This document shows, piece after piece, positions 25,877-35,191 of a stretch of 64,000 bases of DNA; positions within the stretch are counted from its first letter, which is position 1, and each line of letters begins with the position of its first letter. Source of the DNA: Roseovarius pacificus (GTDB lineage: Bacteria; Pseudomonadota; Alphaproteobacteria; Rhodobacterales; Rhodobacteraceae). Location of the stretch: positions 62,001 to 126,000 of the forward strand of contig NZ_FRBR01000010.1 in the NCBI RefSeq assembly GCF_900142665.1. The letters run 5' to 3'. Both the position numbers and the translations under genes were made by a program. The notes under the pieces were generated by a model that saw nothing but the letters and a program-made list of their open reading frames with translations, was not told the DNA's origin and searched no databases.

Positions 25877-26896
25877 ATGAAAAAAACCGTATTTCTTGGC
25901 GCGCTGACTGTCGCCGGCCTGACGGCTGGTGTGGCTGGTGCCGCGACGCTGGACGACATCAAGGCGCGTGGCAAGCTGAACTGTGGCGTGACCACCGGCC
26001 TGGTCGGTTTTGCGGCGCCCGATGCAAACGGCGAATGGCAGGGCTTTGACGTCGCTGTGTGCCGCGCTGTTGCGGCCGCTGTACTTGGGGATGCGTCGGC
26101 CGTGGAATTCGTGCCGACCACCGGCAAGACACGCTTTACCGCACTGTCGTCGGGCGAGATCGACTTGCTGGCCCGCAACACCACCTGGACGCTCAGCCGT
26201 GACGTCGACCTGAAGAACGAGTTCATCGGCGTGAACTATTATGACGGTCAGGGCTTCATGGTGTCCAAATCGCTTGGCGTGAGTTCGGCCAAGGAACTGA
26301 ACGGCGCGACCGTCTGCATCCAGACCGGCACCACGACCGAGCTGAACCTGGCGGACTTCTTCCGTGCGAACGACATGGAATACGAGCCGGTTCCGATCGA
26401 AACCAACGCCGAAGGCCAGCAACAATACCTGGCCGGTGCGTGCGACACCTACACCACCGACGCATCGGGCCTGGCCGCGACGCGTGCTACCTTCGAGAAC
26501 CCGACAGAGCATGTGATTCTGCCGGAAATCATCTCGAAAGAGCCGCTTGGCCCGCTGGTGCGCCACGGTGACCAGGAATGGGGCGACATCGTTCGCTGGA
26601 CCCTGAACGCGCTGATCGCTGCCGAAGAATTCGGCATCACCTCGGCCAACATTCAGGACATGGCCTCGAACGGCACCGACAGCCCCGAGGTCAACCGTAT
26701 CCTCGGCACCGAGGGCAACCTGGGCGAGATGCTGGGCCTGGAGGCCGACTGGGCCGTCAAGGCGATCTCGGCCGGTGGCAACTATGGCGAGTTGTTCGAG
26801 AAGCACATCGGTGAGAACACGCCGGTGGGTCTGGCTCGTGGCCTGAACGCCCAATGGAAAGATGGCGGCCTGCTATACTCGCCGCCCTTCCGCTAA
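25877..26896 (+). CDS. aapJ: General L-amino acid ABC transporter, substrate-binding protein
   Basis: This 339-residue periplasmic binding protein has a Sec signal peptide (MKKTVFLGALTVAGLTAGVAGA) and a family 3 solute-binding fold beginning LDDIKARGKLNCGV. Two cysteines in the mature part (LNCGV and VAVCRA) are typical of AapJ. It delivers a broad range of L-amino acids to AapQMP. GGAAGAGGT precedes the ATG. A strong hairpin just after its stop separates it from the permease genes, a usual device for making more binding protein than membrane components. Confidence 0.95.
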   Translation: MKKTVFLGALTVAGLTAGVAGAATLDDIKARGKLNCGVTTGLVGFAAPDANGEWQGFDVAVCRAVAAAVLGDASAVEFVPTTGKTRFTALSSGEIDLLARNTTWTLSRDVDLKNEFIGVNYYDGQGFMVSKSLGVSSAKELNGATVCIQTGTTTELNLADFFRANDMEYEPVPIETNAEGQQQYLAGACDTYTTDASGLAATRATFENPTEHVILPEIISKEPLGPLVRHGDQEWGDIVRWTLNALIAAEEFGITSANIQDMASNGTDSPEVNRILGTEGNLGEMLGLEADWAVKAISAGGNYGELFEKHIGENTPVGLARGLNAQWKDGGLLYSPPFR

Positions 26897-26906
26897 ACCT
26901 GAACCG

Positions 26907-26934
26907 ATGAAGGGCGCGGATCAACCCGCGCCCT
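26907..26934 (+). terminator. Intercistronic hairpin between aapJ and aapQ
   Basis: An 11-bp perfect stem (GAAGGGCGCGG at 26907-26917 with CCGCGCCCTTC at 26924-26934) with a 6-nt loop begins 11 nt after the aapJ stop. There is no long T-run. It probably protects the 3' end of aapJ mRNA or partly attenuates read-through into aapQMP. Confidence 0.6.
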
Positions 26935-27024
26935 TCTCGCATTACCGGACCAAACGATCGGCCCACGGCGCCAGAACGGCAGCCGCACAACAACCGGACC
27001 GGGCCGACAGACGGGGAACCCCAT

Positions 27025-28293
27025 ATGACAACATACACCGACCCTCCCAAGGAGTCGTTCCGGTTGTCCATGCTTTTGTATGACACCCGGTACCGCTCGA
27101 TGACCATCCAGATCATCGCGTTGATGGGCTTCATGCTGCTGGCAGCCTGGCTGATCAACAACACGATCCAGAACCTTGCGGCGCTCGGCAAACCGATCCA
27201 GTTCGGTTTCTTCACCGATGCCGCAGGCTATGACATCAACCAGCACCTGCTGGAATACGACAATCAGGACACGCATTTGCGCGCCTCTTTCATCGGGTTG
27301 ATCAACACCCTGATCGTGGCGGCGATGGGCTGTGTAACGGCGACGATCATCGGCGTTATGGTGGGCGTGCTGCGCCTGTCCAGGAACTGGCTGGTGGCCA
27401 AGATCATGACCGTCTACGTGGAAATGTTCCGCAACATCCCCGTGCTGTTGTGGATCGTCCTGTCGATGGCGATCCTGATCGAAAGCCTGCCGATGCCGAG
27501 CGCGTTCCGGGGCGAAGACCCCGCCGCCACCATGAAGATATTCGACAGTGTCGCGCTGACCAACCGGGGCTTTTACGTGCCCGAGCCGCTGTTCTCGCGC
27601 TCATTGGGCGATATTCACCTGTTCGGGCAATCCAGCCTGCGCATGGATGTATCGCTGGATTTCCTGGCATTCCTGATCGTTCTGGGCCTGTCGATCTTTG
27701 CCGCGCGTAAGGTCACGGCGCGTGCCGAGGCCATCCAGAACGCCACCGGCGTGCGCCCGACGACGTGGTATATCAACCTTGGCATCATCGTCATCCCGAC
27801 CATGATCCTGCTGATCGCCCTCGGGTTTCACCTGGGCTATCCCGAACTGAAAGGGTTCAACTTTTCCGGCGGGATCTACATGCGCAACTCGCTGATCGCG
27901 TTGTGGCTGGCACTGTCGCTCTATACGGCGGCCTTCATCGCCGAGATCGTCCGGGGCGGCATTCTGGCCATCAGTCACGGCCAGACCGAAGCCGCCGCGG
28001 CCCTTGGGCTGCGTCAGGGGCGGATCATGCGCCTTGTGGTGCTGCCGCAGGCGCTGCGGGTGATCGTGCCGCCGCTGATCTCGCAATACCTGAACCTGAC
28101 CAAGAACAGTTCGCTGGCGATTGCCGTGGGGTATTTCGACATTACCGGCACGCTTGGCGGGGTCACCATGAACCAGACGGGGCGCGAGATGGAATGCATG
28201 CTGTTCCTGATGCTGATCTACCTGATCATCTCGCTGCTGATCTCGGGGGTGATGAACCTCTACAACAATCGTGTCAAACTGGTGGAGCGGTAA
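27025..28293 (+). CDS. aapQ: General L-amino acid ABC transporter, permease
   Basis: This 422-residue inner-membrane permease has the long AapQ architecture: an N-terminal helix, a periplasmic insertion and the histidine/glutamate/glutamine-type permease core. The cytoplasmic coupling motif EAAAALGLRQGRIMRLVVLPQALR interacts with the ATPase. It forms a heterodimer with AapM. It has about eight hydrophobic segments. The ATG at 27025 follows GGGGAAC. Confidence 0.94.
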   Translation: MTTYTDPPKESFRLSMLLYDTRYRSMTIQIIALMGFMLLAAWLINNTIQNLAALGKPIQFGFFTDAAGYDINQHLLEYDNQDTHLRASFIGLINTLIVAAMGCVTATIIGVMVGVLRLSRNWLVAKIMTVYVEMFRNIPVLLWIVLSMAILIESLPMPSAFRGEDPAATMKIFDSVALTNRGFYVPEPLFSRSLGDIHLFGQSSLRMDVSLDFLAFLIVLGLSIFAARKVTARAEAIQNATGVRPTTWYINLGIIVIPTMILLIALGFHLGYPELKGFNFSGGIYMRNSLIALWLALSLYTAAFIAEIVRGGILAISHGQTEAAAALGLRQGRIMRLVVLPQALRVIVPPLISQYLNLTKNSSLAIAVGYFDITGTLGGVTMNQTGREMECMLFLMLIYLIISLLISGVMNLYNNRVKLVER

Positions 28294-28294
28294 G

Positions 28295-29647
28295 ATGTCT
28301 GAACATTCCTTTGTCCGCACCGAAATGCTGCCAGAACAGGCGCCACCGGCAACCTCTATCGGCGTGATCGGCTGGATGCGCGAGAACCTGTTCTCGGGCT
28401 GGCTGAACTCCACGCTGACGGTTCTGTCGATCCTGTTCATCTATTACGTGCTATCGGGCGTGATCCCGTGGACCTTTCAATCGGTCTGGAACGCCGGATC
28501 GCTGACCGAGTGCCGCGAGATCATGAACGCAACATGGGGCGACACGCATCATGCCTGTTGGGCGGTGATCAAGGACCGCTGGCTGCAATTGCTGTACGGG
28601 TTCTATCCGCCCTATCCGGCCTATCCCAGCGCAACGGTCAGCACCCCACCCCCCGAGGGCTGGTTGCCGTCCTATTTCCGGCCCAACCTTGCGCTGATCC
28701 TGTTGTTCGTGGCGCTGGCCCCGGTTCTGTTCGGCCGTGTGCCGCGCCAGTTGCTGGTGGTGACGGCGGCCTACCCGTTCCTGATGCCCTGGCTTTTGTG
28801 GGGCGGAACGCTCTGGGTGCCGGTGATGACCGCTGTCGGGTTTGCCCTGCTGTTCGGGATCGCGAAATACGGGCAATCCACGCTTGGTGCGCTTGGCTCG
28901 ATCATCGCGGCGGCTGTCGTGGCGCTCGTATGGTGGCTGTTCCTGTCGGGGCCCGTCGCCGGACTGTTCGCAGACATCATCCCGATCCGCCTTCCGGTGG
29001 TCGAAAGCCGTGCATTCGGGGGCTTCATGCTGTCGATCCTGATCGGCGTGGTCGCGATCGGCATCTCGCTGCCCATCGGCATCGTGCTGGCGCTTGGCCG
29101 GCAGTCCGACCTGATGATCGTCAAGACGCTGTGCGTCGGATTCATTGAATTCATCCGGGGTGTGCCACTGATCACGCTGCTGTTCGTGGCGTCGGTTCTG
29201 CTGAACTACTTCATGCCGCCGGGCACGAATTTCGACATCATCATGCGGGTCATGATCATGGTCACGCTGTTTGCCTCGGCCTATATGGCCGAAGTGATCC
29301 GCGGCGGCCTGGCCGCACTGCCCAAGGGCCAGTACGAGGGGGCCGACAGCCTTGGCCTGAACTACTGGCAGGCACAGCGGCTGATCATCATGCCTCAGGC
29401 GCTGAAAATCTCGATCCCCGGCATCGTGTCGACCTTCATTGGCGTGTTCAAGGACACGACGCTGGTGTCGATCATCGGCCTGCTGGACCCGATCGGCCTG
29501 TCGCAGAGTATCCGTGCCAATCAGGAATGGAACGGCATCTACTGGGAGCTTTTCGCTTTCATCGCGCTGCTGTTCTTCATCTGCTGCTTCGGCATGTCCC
29601 GCTATTCCATGTGGTTGGAGCGCAAGCTTCAGACCGGACATCGTTAA
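28295..29647 (+). CDS. aapM: General L-amino acid ABC transporter, permease
   Basis: This 450-residue permease is the partner of AapQ. It has several N-terminal membrane segments not found in short permeases, then the conserved core with the coupling loop GADSLGLNYWQAQRLIIMPQALK. The ATG at 28295 sits one base after the aapQ stop with GGTGGAG upstream, so translation is probably coupled. An insert rich in proline and tyrosine (FYPPYPAYPS) lies in a periplasmic loop, as in other AapM proteins. Confidence 0.94.
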   Translation: MSEHSFVRTEMLPEQAPPATSIGVIGWMRENLFSGWLNSTLTVLSILFIYYVLSGVIPWTFQSVWNAGSLTECREIMNATWGDTHHACWAVIKDRWLQLLYGFYPPYPAYPSATVSTPPPEGWLPSYFRPNLALILLFVALAPVLFGRVPRQLLVVTAAYPFLMPWLLWGGTLWVPVMTAVGFALLFGIAKYGQSTLGALGSIIAAAVVALVWWLFLSGPVAGLFADIIPIRLPVVESRAFGGFMLSILIGVVAIGISLPIGIVLALGRQSDLMIVKTLCVGFIEFIRGVPLITLLFVASVLLNYFMPPGTNFDIIMRVMIMVTLFASAYMAEVIRGGLAALPKGQYEGADSLGLNYWQAQRLIIMPQALKISIPGIVSTFIGVFKDTTLVSIIGLLDPIGLSQSIRANQEWNGIYWELFAFIALLFFICCFGMSRYSMWLERKLQTGHR

Positions 29648-29662
29648 GAAAGGATCACGCCA

Positions 29663-30454
29663 ATGTCAGAGCTGGCTACTGATCGTAATATCGACCGCTC
29701 CAGGATGCAGGTCTCGGATAACGTCGCTATCGAAATCAACAACATGAACAAGTGGTATGGCGCGTTCCATGTGCTGCGCGACATCGACCTGACGGTTTAC
29801 GAAGGCGAGCGGATCGTCATCGCCGGGCCGTCGGGATCGGGGAAATCCACGCTGATCCGCTGTATCAACGCGCTGGAGGAACACCAGAAGGGCAGCATCA
29901 CGGTGGATGGCACGGTGTTGTCGAACGACCTCAAGAACATCGACAAGATCCGGTCTGAGGTCGGGATGGTGTTCCAGCACTTCAACCTGTTCCCGCACCT
30001 GACCATTCTGGAGAACTGCACGCTGGCGCCCATCTGGGTGCGGAAGGTTCCCCGCAAGGAAGCGATGGAAACGGCCATGCATTTCCTTGAAAAGGTGAAA
30101 ATCCCCGAACAGGCCAACAAGTATCCCGGCCAGTTGTCGGGCGGGCAGCAACAGCGGGTGGCCATTGCGCGCAGCCTGTGCATGCGGCCCAAGATCATGC
30201 TGTTCGACGAACCCACCTCGGCGCTCGATCCCGAGATGATCAAGGAGGTTCTGGACACCATGATCGAACTGGCAGAGGAAGGCATGACCATGCTCTGCGT
30301 CACCCACGAGATGGGCTTTGCGCGGCAGGTGGCCAACCGGGTGATCTTCATGGATCAGGGCCAGATCGTAGAGCAGAACGAACCCGAAGAGTTCTTCAAC
30401 AATCCGAAATCGGACCGGACCAAGCTGTTCCTCAGCCAGATTCTGGGACACTGA
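29663..30454 (+). CDS. aapP: General L-amino acid ABC transporter, ATP-binding protein
   Basis: This 263-residue ATPase energises AapJQM. Walker A is GPSGSGKST, the Q-loop lies in [13 protein letters not shown], the signature is LSGGQQQR, Walker B is [14 protein letters not shown] and the switch histidine is in VTHEMGFA. It lies 15 nt after aapM with AAAGGA upstream of the ATG. A terminator follows 22 nt after the stop. Confidence 0.96.
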   Translation: MSELATDRNIDRSRMQVSDNVAIEINNMNKWYGAFHVLRDIDLTVYEGERIVIAGPSGSGKSTLIRCINALEEHQKGSITVDGTVLSNDLKNIDKIRSEVGMVFQHFNLFPHLTILENCTLAPIWVRKVPRKEAMETAMHFLEKVKIPEQANKYPGQLSGGQQQRVAIARSLCMRPKIMLFDEPTSALDPEMIKEVLDTMIELAEEGMTMLCVTHEMGFARQVANRVIFMDQGQIVEQNEPEEFFNNPKSDRTKLFLSQILGH

Positions 30455-30476
30455 GTTCCGGAAATTTCAAAATGCG

Positions 30477-30505
30477 ATGCGCGGTCCGGCGGGCCGCGCA
30501 TTTTT
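30477..30505 (+). terminator. Rho-independent terminator of the aap operon
   Basis: ATGCGCGG (30477-30484) pairs with CCGCGCAT (30494-30501), extended by TCC/GGG around a GGC loop, and the T-run at 30501-30505 follows. It stands 22 nt after the aapP stop. Confidence 0.75.
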
Positions 30506-30514
30506 CATGGGGCC

Positions 30515-30985
30515 TCAGGCCCGGTGATAGGGGCTGCCAGCCAGAATCGATGCCGCACGATACAGTTGTTCGGACAGCATCACCCGCACCAACATATGCG
30601 GCCAGACCATCGCACCGAAGGACAGTTTGAAATCCGCCTGCGCCCGCAGATCGGGCGCGATCCCGTCGGCGCCGCCGATCACGAAGGCCACGTCGCCGCG
30701 CCCGGCATCGCGCCACCCGGCCAGGTGATCGGAAAATTGCGGGGAACTGAGCGTTTTGCCGCGTTCATCCAGCATGACCGTCAGCGCGCCTTTGGGCAGG
30801 CTGCGCGACAGCAAGGCGGCCTCGGTCGCCATGCCGCCGCCCTTGCGGTCTTCGACCTCGTGCATCTGCACGGGGCCCAGCCCGAGGGCGCGGCCCGAAC
30901 GATCGAAACGGGTCAGATAATCCTGGATCAGATCGCGCTCGGGGCCGGGTTTCAACCGGCCCACGGCGCAAATATGGACGCGCAT
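30515..30985 (-). CDS. rlmH: 23S rRNA (pseudouridine(1915)-N3)-methyltransferase
   Basis: This 156-residue SPOUT methyltransferase methylates pseudouridine 1915 in helix 69 of 23S rRNA on assembled ribosomes. Family features are the N-terminal CAVGRLKPGPE, LDERGKTLSSPQF, the knot motif FVIGGADG and the C-terminal HMLVRVMLSEQLYRAASILAGSPYH. The length is normal (E. coli 155). Its ATG directly follows the rsfS stop without a spacer, as in the widespread rsfS-rlmH pair. Confidence 0.95.
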   Translation of the reverse strand: MRVHICAVGRLKPGPERDLIQDYLTRFDRSGRALGLGPVQMHEVEDRKGGGMATEAALLSRSLPKGALTVMLDERGKTLSSPQFSDHLAGWRDAGRGDVAFVIGGADGIAPDLRAQADFKLSFGAMVWPHMLVRVMLSEQLYRAASILAGSPYHRA

Positions 30986-31351
30986 TCAGCTGTCGGCGGA
31001 GGCAGCCTGCCCTGCGGGCAGCCACATCTTTTCAAGCTGGTAGAACTCGCGCACCTCGGGGCGGAAGACATGGACGATCACATCGCCCGTGTCGATCAGC
31101 ACCCAATCGCCGGCCTCCTTGCCCTCGACCTTGCAGAGAATGCCGAGCTCCTGCTTGAGCCTGTCGGCCAGCTTTTCCGAGATCGACGACACCTGCCGCG
31201 ACGACCGGCCTGAGCAAATCACCATGAAATCGCCCAACGCGGATTTCCCGCGCAGGTCGATCTGCACGACGTCTTCGGCCTTGTCATCATCGAGCGAGGA
31301 AAGGATGCGGTCAAGCTGCACTTCGCTTGTCACGTCCTTGACGGGGGTCAT
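30986..31351 (-). CDS. rsfS: Ribosome silencing factor RsfS
   Basis: This 121-residue protein belongs to the RsfS/Iojap family, which binds ribosomal protein uL14 and blocks subunit joining in stationary phase. The core IDLRGKSALGDFMVICSGRSSRQV and the C-terminal DTGDVIVHVFRPEVREFYQLEKMW are diagnostic. I use the ATG at 31351 with AAGGGG upstream, because the extra 33 residues to 31450 are not conserved. rlmH follows with no gap, so the two ribosome-associated genes form one unit. Confidence 0.93.
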   Translation of the reverse strand: MTPVKDVTSEVQLDRILSSLDDDKAEDVVQIDLRGKSALGDFMVICSGRSSRQVSSISEKLADRLKQELGILCKVEGKEAGDWVLIDTGDVIVHVFRPEVREFYQLEKMWLPAGQAASADS

Positions 31352-31529
31352 AACCGACACCCCTTGTTCAGCGGCCCCAGCCGCATCAGCCGTAAAAGAC
31401 AGGACATAGTCCTCCTTCGTTGCACACCGATCTGCCCCGGTGCCGGGCATGGTTCAAAGGTAGCAACACGCGCGTGACATTTCAATAAACGCGTATGGCA
31501 CAAATAAGCGCGCGCCGGATCGCGCCCGT

Positions 31530-32876
31530 TCAGTCAGCCGTGGAAGAGGCAGCGCCGGCCCGATGCGTTTCAAGTGTGGACCCTTCCAGCATCCTGACCT
31601 CGCGCTGCGGGAAGGGGATGGAAATACCGTGTTCCTGAAACGCATCCCAGAGCGCCAGATAGACATTGCCGCGTATGTTGGTCAGCCCGCCGGTGGGGTC
31701 GCGTATCCAGAATCGCAGGATATAATCCACGCTGCTGTCGCCGAACCCGACGATGTGGCAGACGGGCGGTTTGAATTCCAGCACCCGCTCGACCCCTTTG
31801 GCGGCGTCGATGGCGATACGGCGCACGGTGTGGGGATCGTCGGTATAGGCCGTGCCGAAATAGATATCCAGCCGCACGTAATCGTTGGAATGCGACCAGT
31901 TCACGACCTGCCCGGTGATCAGGTCTTCGTTCGGGATCAGGTATTCCTTGCCGTCGCGCGTGGTGATCGACACATAGCGCGCGCCAAGGGAATTGATCCA
32001 GCCGAAGGTTTCCCCGAGCGAAATCACGTCGCCCGGTTTGATCGAGCGATCCAGAAGCAGGATCACCCCCGACACGAGGTTCGACACCACCTTTTGCAGG
32101 CCGAAACCGAGACCCACGCCGATGGCGCCGGACAGGACCGCAAGGCCGGTCAGGTCCACCCCCACGGCCCGCAACCCGATGAAGAACGCCGCACCGTACA
32201 GGAGCACTTGCAGGAACTTGACAGCAAGCACCTGCATGGAGGGCGAAATTTCCTTGTTCTGGCGTATCTGCGCGGCGGTGGTGCGCGACACGAAGCGCGC
32301 GCCGAACATCAACACCGCGATCACGGTAATCGCCTGAAGGATCACCCAAAGCGACAGGCGCATATCGCCCAGTTCGACGGCGACACTGTCGAGCAGGCGC
32401 TGCGTTTCGTCCGTCAACCCGAGTATGCCGAGGGTGACCCATGTCCACGCCACATAGCGCACCATGGTGCGGATGAACCCGTTGACGATGAACCGTGTGA
32501 CGATCGTGATGATCAGCCATGCCAGGGCAAGGCTGGCCAGTATCTCCAGCAGATAGGACCGGCTGGGCCATGTCGCCGATTGCATGATCCAGACGGCGGG
32601 CCAGATCAACAGCACGAAAAAGATCAGCCGCAAACGGCGATGCAGCATCACCAGAAAGCGCATCCGCCATTTCGGCCAACCTTCGCGGGCACGCATCCAT
32701 GCATGGACATGCGGCCCCAACAGCCGCGCCAGAAAATGTGCCGCAATGAACAGGCCGATGGCAATAGCCACCTGATAGGCATTCCAGGGCCGCATCAGGC
32801 CCGCGATAAAGAACTGTGCCTGCTCCCAGAGACTGAAGGCGATCTCGTGCGGGGCCTGTAGAATATCGTTTCCCAT
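31530..32876 (-). CDS. MscS-family mechanosensitive ion channel
   Basis: This 448-residue membrane protein has about five N-terminal membrane segments and a C-terminal MscS pore and vestibule. The pore helix region reads LSGAIGVGLGFGLQKVVSNLVSG and the beta domain begins RSIKPGDVISLGETFGWI. It opens under membrane tension to release solutes in hypo-osmotic shock. It is longer than E. coli MscS (286) and resembles mid-size YbdG-like members. The ATG at 32876 is chosen over 32963. It is divergent from the deacetylase gene. Confidence 0.91.
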   Translation of the reverse strand: MGNDILQAPHEIAFSLWEQAQFFIAGLMRPWNAYQVAIAIGLFIAAHFLARLLGPHVHAWMRAREGWPKWRMRFLVMLHRRLRLIFFVLLIWPAVWIMQSATWPSRSYLLEILASLALAWLIITIVTRFIVNGFIRTMVRYVAWTWVTLGILGLTDETQRLLDSVAVELGDMRLSLWVILQAITVIAVLMFGARFVSRTTAAQIRQNKEISPSMQVLAVKFLQVLLYGAAFFIGLRAVGVDLTGLAVLSGAIGVGLGFGLQKVVSNLVSGVILLLDRSIKPGDVISLGETFGWINSLGARYVSITTRDGKEYLIPNEDLITGQVVNWSHSNDYVRLDIYFGTAYTDDPHTVRRIAIDAAKGVERVLEFKPPVCHIVGFGDSSVDYILRFWIRDPTGGLTNIRGNVYLALWDAFQEHGISIPFPQREVRMLEGSTLETHRAGAASSTAD

Positions 32877-32974
32877 TGTCCCAAGATTTGCACGGGTGCG
32901 CGTTTCCAACAAGCCTGCACTGGACAAGCGGTACATTTCACGCTCATTTTCCCTGCAAACCACCCGGAGGCTTC

Positions 32975-33901
32975 ATGACGACCGCGCTGATTACCCATAT
33001 CGATTGCCTGAGACACCGCACCCCGGACGGGCACCCCGAGCAAATCGCCCGGCTGGAGCATGTTCTGGCCGCACTCAACGGCAAGACACTGGAGCGGTTC
33101 GAAGCCCCGATGGGCAGCGAGGACGATCTGCGCCTCGTCCATCCGCAATCGCATATCGAGCGGGTGCGCAGTGCGGAACCGGATGAGGGAATCGTGCAGC
33201 TCGATGCCGACACATGGATGTCGCCGGGATCGTTCGATGCGGCGATGCGCGGGGTCGGTGGCGCGCTGAAGGGCGTCGATCTGGTGCTTGGGGGCGAGGT
33301 GGACAATGCCTTTGTCGCCACGCGCCCGCCCGGCCATCACGCCGAAACCGAGCGCACGATGGGGTTCTGCCTGTTCGGCACGGCAGCCATCGCCGCGCGC
33401 CACGCGATGGAGCGTCATGGGCTGAGCCGTGTCGCCGTGGTGGATTTCGACGTACATCACGGCAATGGGACGCAGGATCTGCTGTGGTCGGAAAAGCGCA
33501 GCTTGTTCGTATCCTCGCACCAGTTTCCGCTCTGGCCCGGCACCGGCACGGCAGACGAGCGCGGCGCGCATGGCAATGTTCTGAACCTGCCGCTGGACCC
33601 GGCTTCGGATGGCGCCACCAAGCGCAGGGCCTATGAGGAAAAGGTGTTTCCGGCGCTCGAAACCTTCGCCCCCGAATTGCTGATCCTGTCCGCCGGGTTC
33701 GATGCCCACAGGGACGATCCGCTGGCCGAGTTGCAGTGGGACGAAAGTGATTTCACATGGCTGACGGGCCGCCTGTGCGATCTGGCCGATGCGCATTGCA
33801 AGGGGCGCGTCGTGTCCTGCATGGAAGGCGGCTACAATCTTGAGGCGCTTGCCCGCTGCGCGGCGGTACATGTGGATGTTCTGATCGAGCGGGGTGGCTG
33901 A
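32975..33901 (+). CDS. Histone deacetylase-fold amidohydrolase
   Basis: This 308-residue zinc amidohydrolase has the class II HDAC/acetylpolyamine amidohydrolase fold. The tandem histidines lie in RPPGHHAE, metal ligands in DFDVHHGNGTQ and the third ligand and glycine loop in SAGFDAHRDDPL. Bacterial members deacetylate acetylpolyamines, acetylated proteins or other amides; the substrate is not evident. CCGGAGG lies 7 nt ahead of the ATG. The glycerate kinase gene follows after 2 nt, so both are probably co-transcribed although a functional link is not clear. Confidence 0.9.
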   Translation: MTTALITHIDCLRHRTPDGHPEQIARLEHVLAALNGKTLERFEAPMGSEDDLRLVHPQSHIERVRSAEPDEGIVQLDADTWMSPGSFDAAMRGVGGALKGVDLVLGGEVDNAFVATRPPGHHAETERTMGFCLFGTAAIAARHAMERHGLSRVAVVDFDVHHGNGTQDLLWSEKRSLFVSSHQFPLWPGTGTADERGAHGNVLNLPLDPASDGATKRRAYEEKVFPALETFAPELLILSAGFDAHRDDPLAELQWDESDFTWLTGRLCDLADAHCKGRVVSCMEGGYNLEALARCAAVHVDVLIERGG

Positions 33902-33903
33902 TC

Positions 33904-35184
33904 GTGGTTGGGACAGCTTCCGTTGACGCCCCCGAGGGTCTTTTGCGCCGGTTGTTCGACCGTGCGGTCGAGGTGGCCGACCCGATGCAAAGCCTGCACC
34001 GCGCCCTGCCCCCGCGCCCGGACGGGCGGCTGGTGGTGATCGGCGCAGGCAAGGCCAGCGCGCGCATGGCCGAGGCGGTCGAGCAGGTCTATGGCCCCTG
34101 CGAAGGGCTGGTGATTACCCGGTATGGCTATGCCCGGCCCTGTCAGGGCATCGAGATCGTCGAGGCCGCGCATCCCGTGCCGGACGCAGCGGGCATGAAC
34201 GCGACCGCCCGGATGCTGGATCTGGTCGGGACTCTGGGCAAGGACGATATGGTGCTGGCGCTGATCTCGGGCGGGGCGTCGGCGCTGCTGGTGCAGCCCG
34301 CAGGCGCGATCACGCTGGAGGAAAAACAGGCCGTCAATCAGGGGCTTCTGGCCTCGGGCGCGCCGATCGGACAGATGAACGTGGTGCGCAAGCATCTGAG
34401 CCGCGTCAAGGGCGGGCAACTGGCGGCCACGGCTCATCCTGCGCGGATGCTGGCGCTGATGATTTCCGACGTGCCAGGGGACGATCCGGAGATGATCGGA
34501 TCGGGCCCGACGGTGGGCGATGCCAGCACCCCGGACGATGCTCGGGCCATTCTGGAACGGTACGATATCGAAGCCCCGCAATCGGTGCGCGACGTGCTGG
34601 AGGGGCAGAGCGGCGTTGTCGCCCCTGACGATCCGCGCCTGTCGAACGTGGAAAACGTGATCTATGCCGCGCCCTCGCAATCGCTCGAAGCGGCGGCACA
34701 GATCGCGCGTGATGCGGGGCTGAACGTGCGTATCCTCGGCGATGCCCTGGAAGGGGAAGCGCGCGAATTGGCGTCTGACCATGCTGCGCTTGCGTTGGAG
34801 TTGAAGGCGGCCCTGACGCCGGACGATGCGCCTGTCTTGCTGTTGTCGGGCGGGGAGTTGACCGTCACCCGCCGGGGCGACGGCGTGGGCGGGCCGAATG
34901 CGGAATACGCGCTGGCCATGGCCATCGCCCTAGACGGGGCATCGGGCATCCACGCCATCGCCTGCGATACCGACGGTGTGGACGGCGCCGCCGAGGTGGC
35001 GGGCGCCATCATCGGCCCCGAGACCCTGACGAAAGCGTCAAAGGCGGAATGCAGCCCGGAAACGGCCCTGTCGCGCAATGACGCGCATGGGTTTTTCGAA
35101 ACCATCGGCGATCAGGTTGTCACCGGCCCGACGTTGACAAATGTCAACGATTTCCGCGCCATCCTGATTTCACCGGAGCGTTGA
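33904..35184 (+). CDS. Glycerate 2-kinase (GckA/TtuD, MOFRL family)
   Basis: This 426-residue protein combines an N-terminal DUF4147 domain with a C-terminal MOFRL domain, as in glycerate 2-kinases once called hydroxypyruvate reductase TtuD. Key stretches are VIGAGKASARMAEAVE, LISGGASALL, NVVRKHLSRVKGGQLA and the C-terminal LLSGGELTVT with the substrate-like DTDGVDGAAEVAG. It phosphorylates D-glycerate to 2-phosphoglycerate, linking glyoxylate, serine-cycle or tartrate metabolism to glycolysis. The start is a GTG 2 nt after the deacetylase stop; no better ATG is near. Confidence 0.9.
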   Translation: MVGTASVDAPEGLLRRLFDRAVEVADPMQSLHRALPPRPDGRLVVIGAGKASARMAEAVEQVYGPCEGLVITRYGYARPCQGIEIVEAAHPVPDAAGMNATARMLDLVGTLGKDDMVLALISGGASALLVQPAGAITLEEKQAVNQGLLASGAPIGQMNVVRKHLSRVKGGQLAATAHPARMLALMISDVPGDDPEMIGSGPTVGDASTPDDARAILERYDIEAPQSVRDVLEGQSGVVAPDDPRLSNVENVIYAAPSQSLEAAAQIARDAGLNVRILGDALEGEARELASDHAALALELKAALTPDDAPVLLLSGGELTVTRRGDGVGGPNAEYALAMAIALDGASGIHAIACDTDGVDGAAEVAGAIIGPETLTKASKAECSPETALSRNDAHGFFETIGDQVVTGPTLTNVNDFRAILISPER

Positions 35185-35191
35185 ACGGGTC

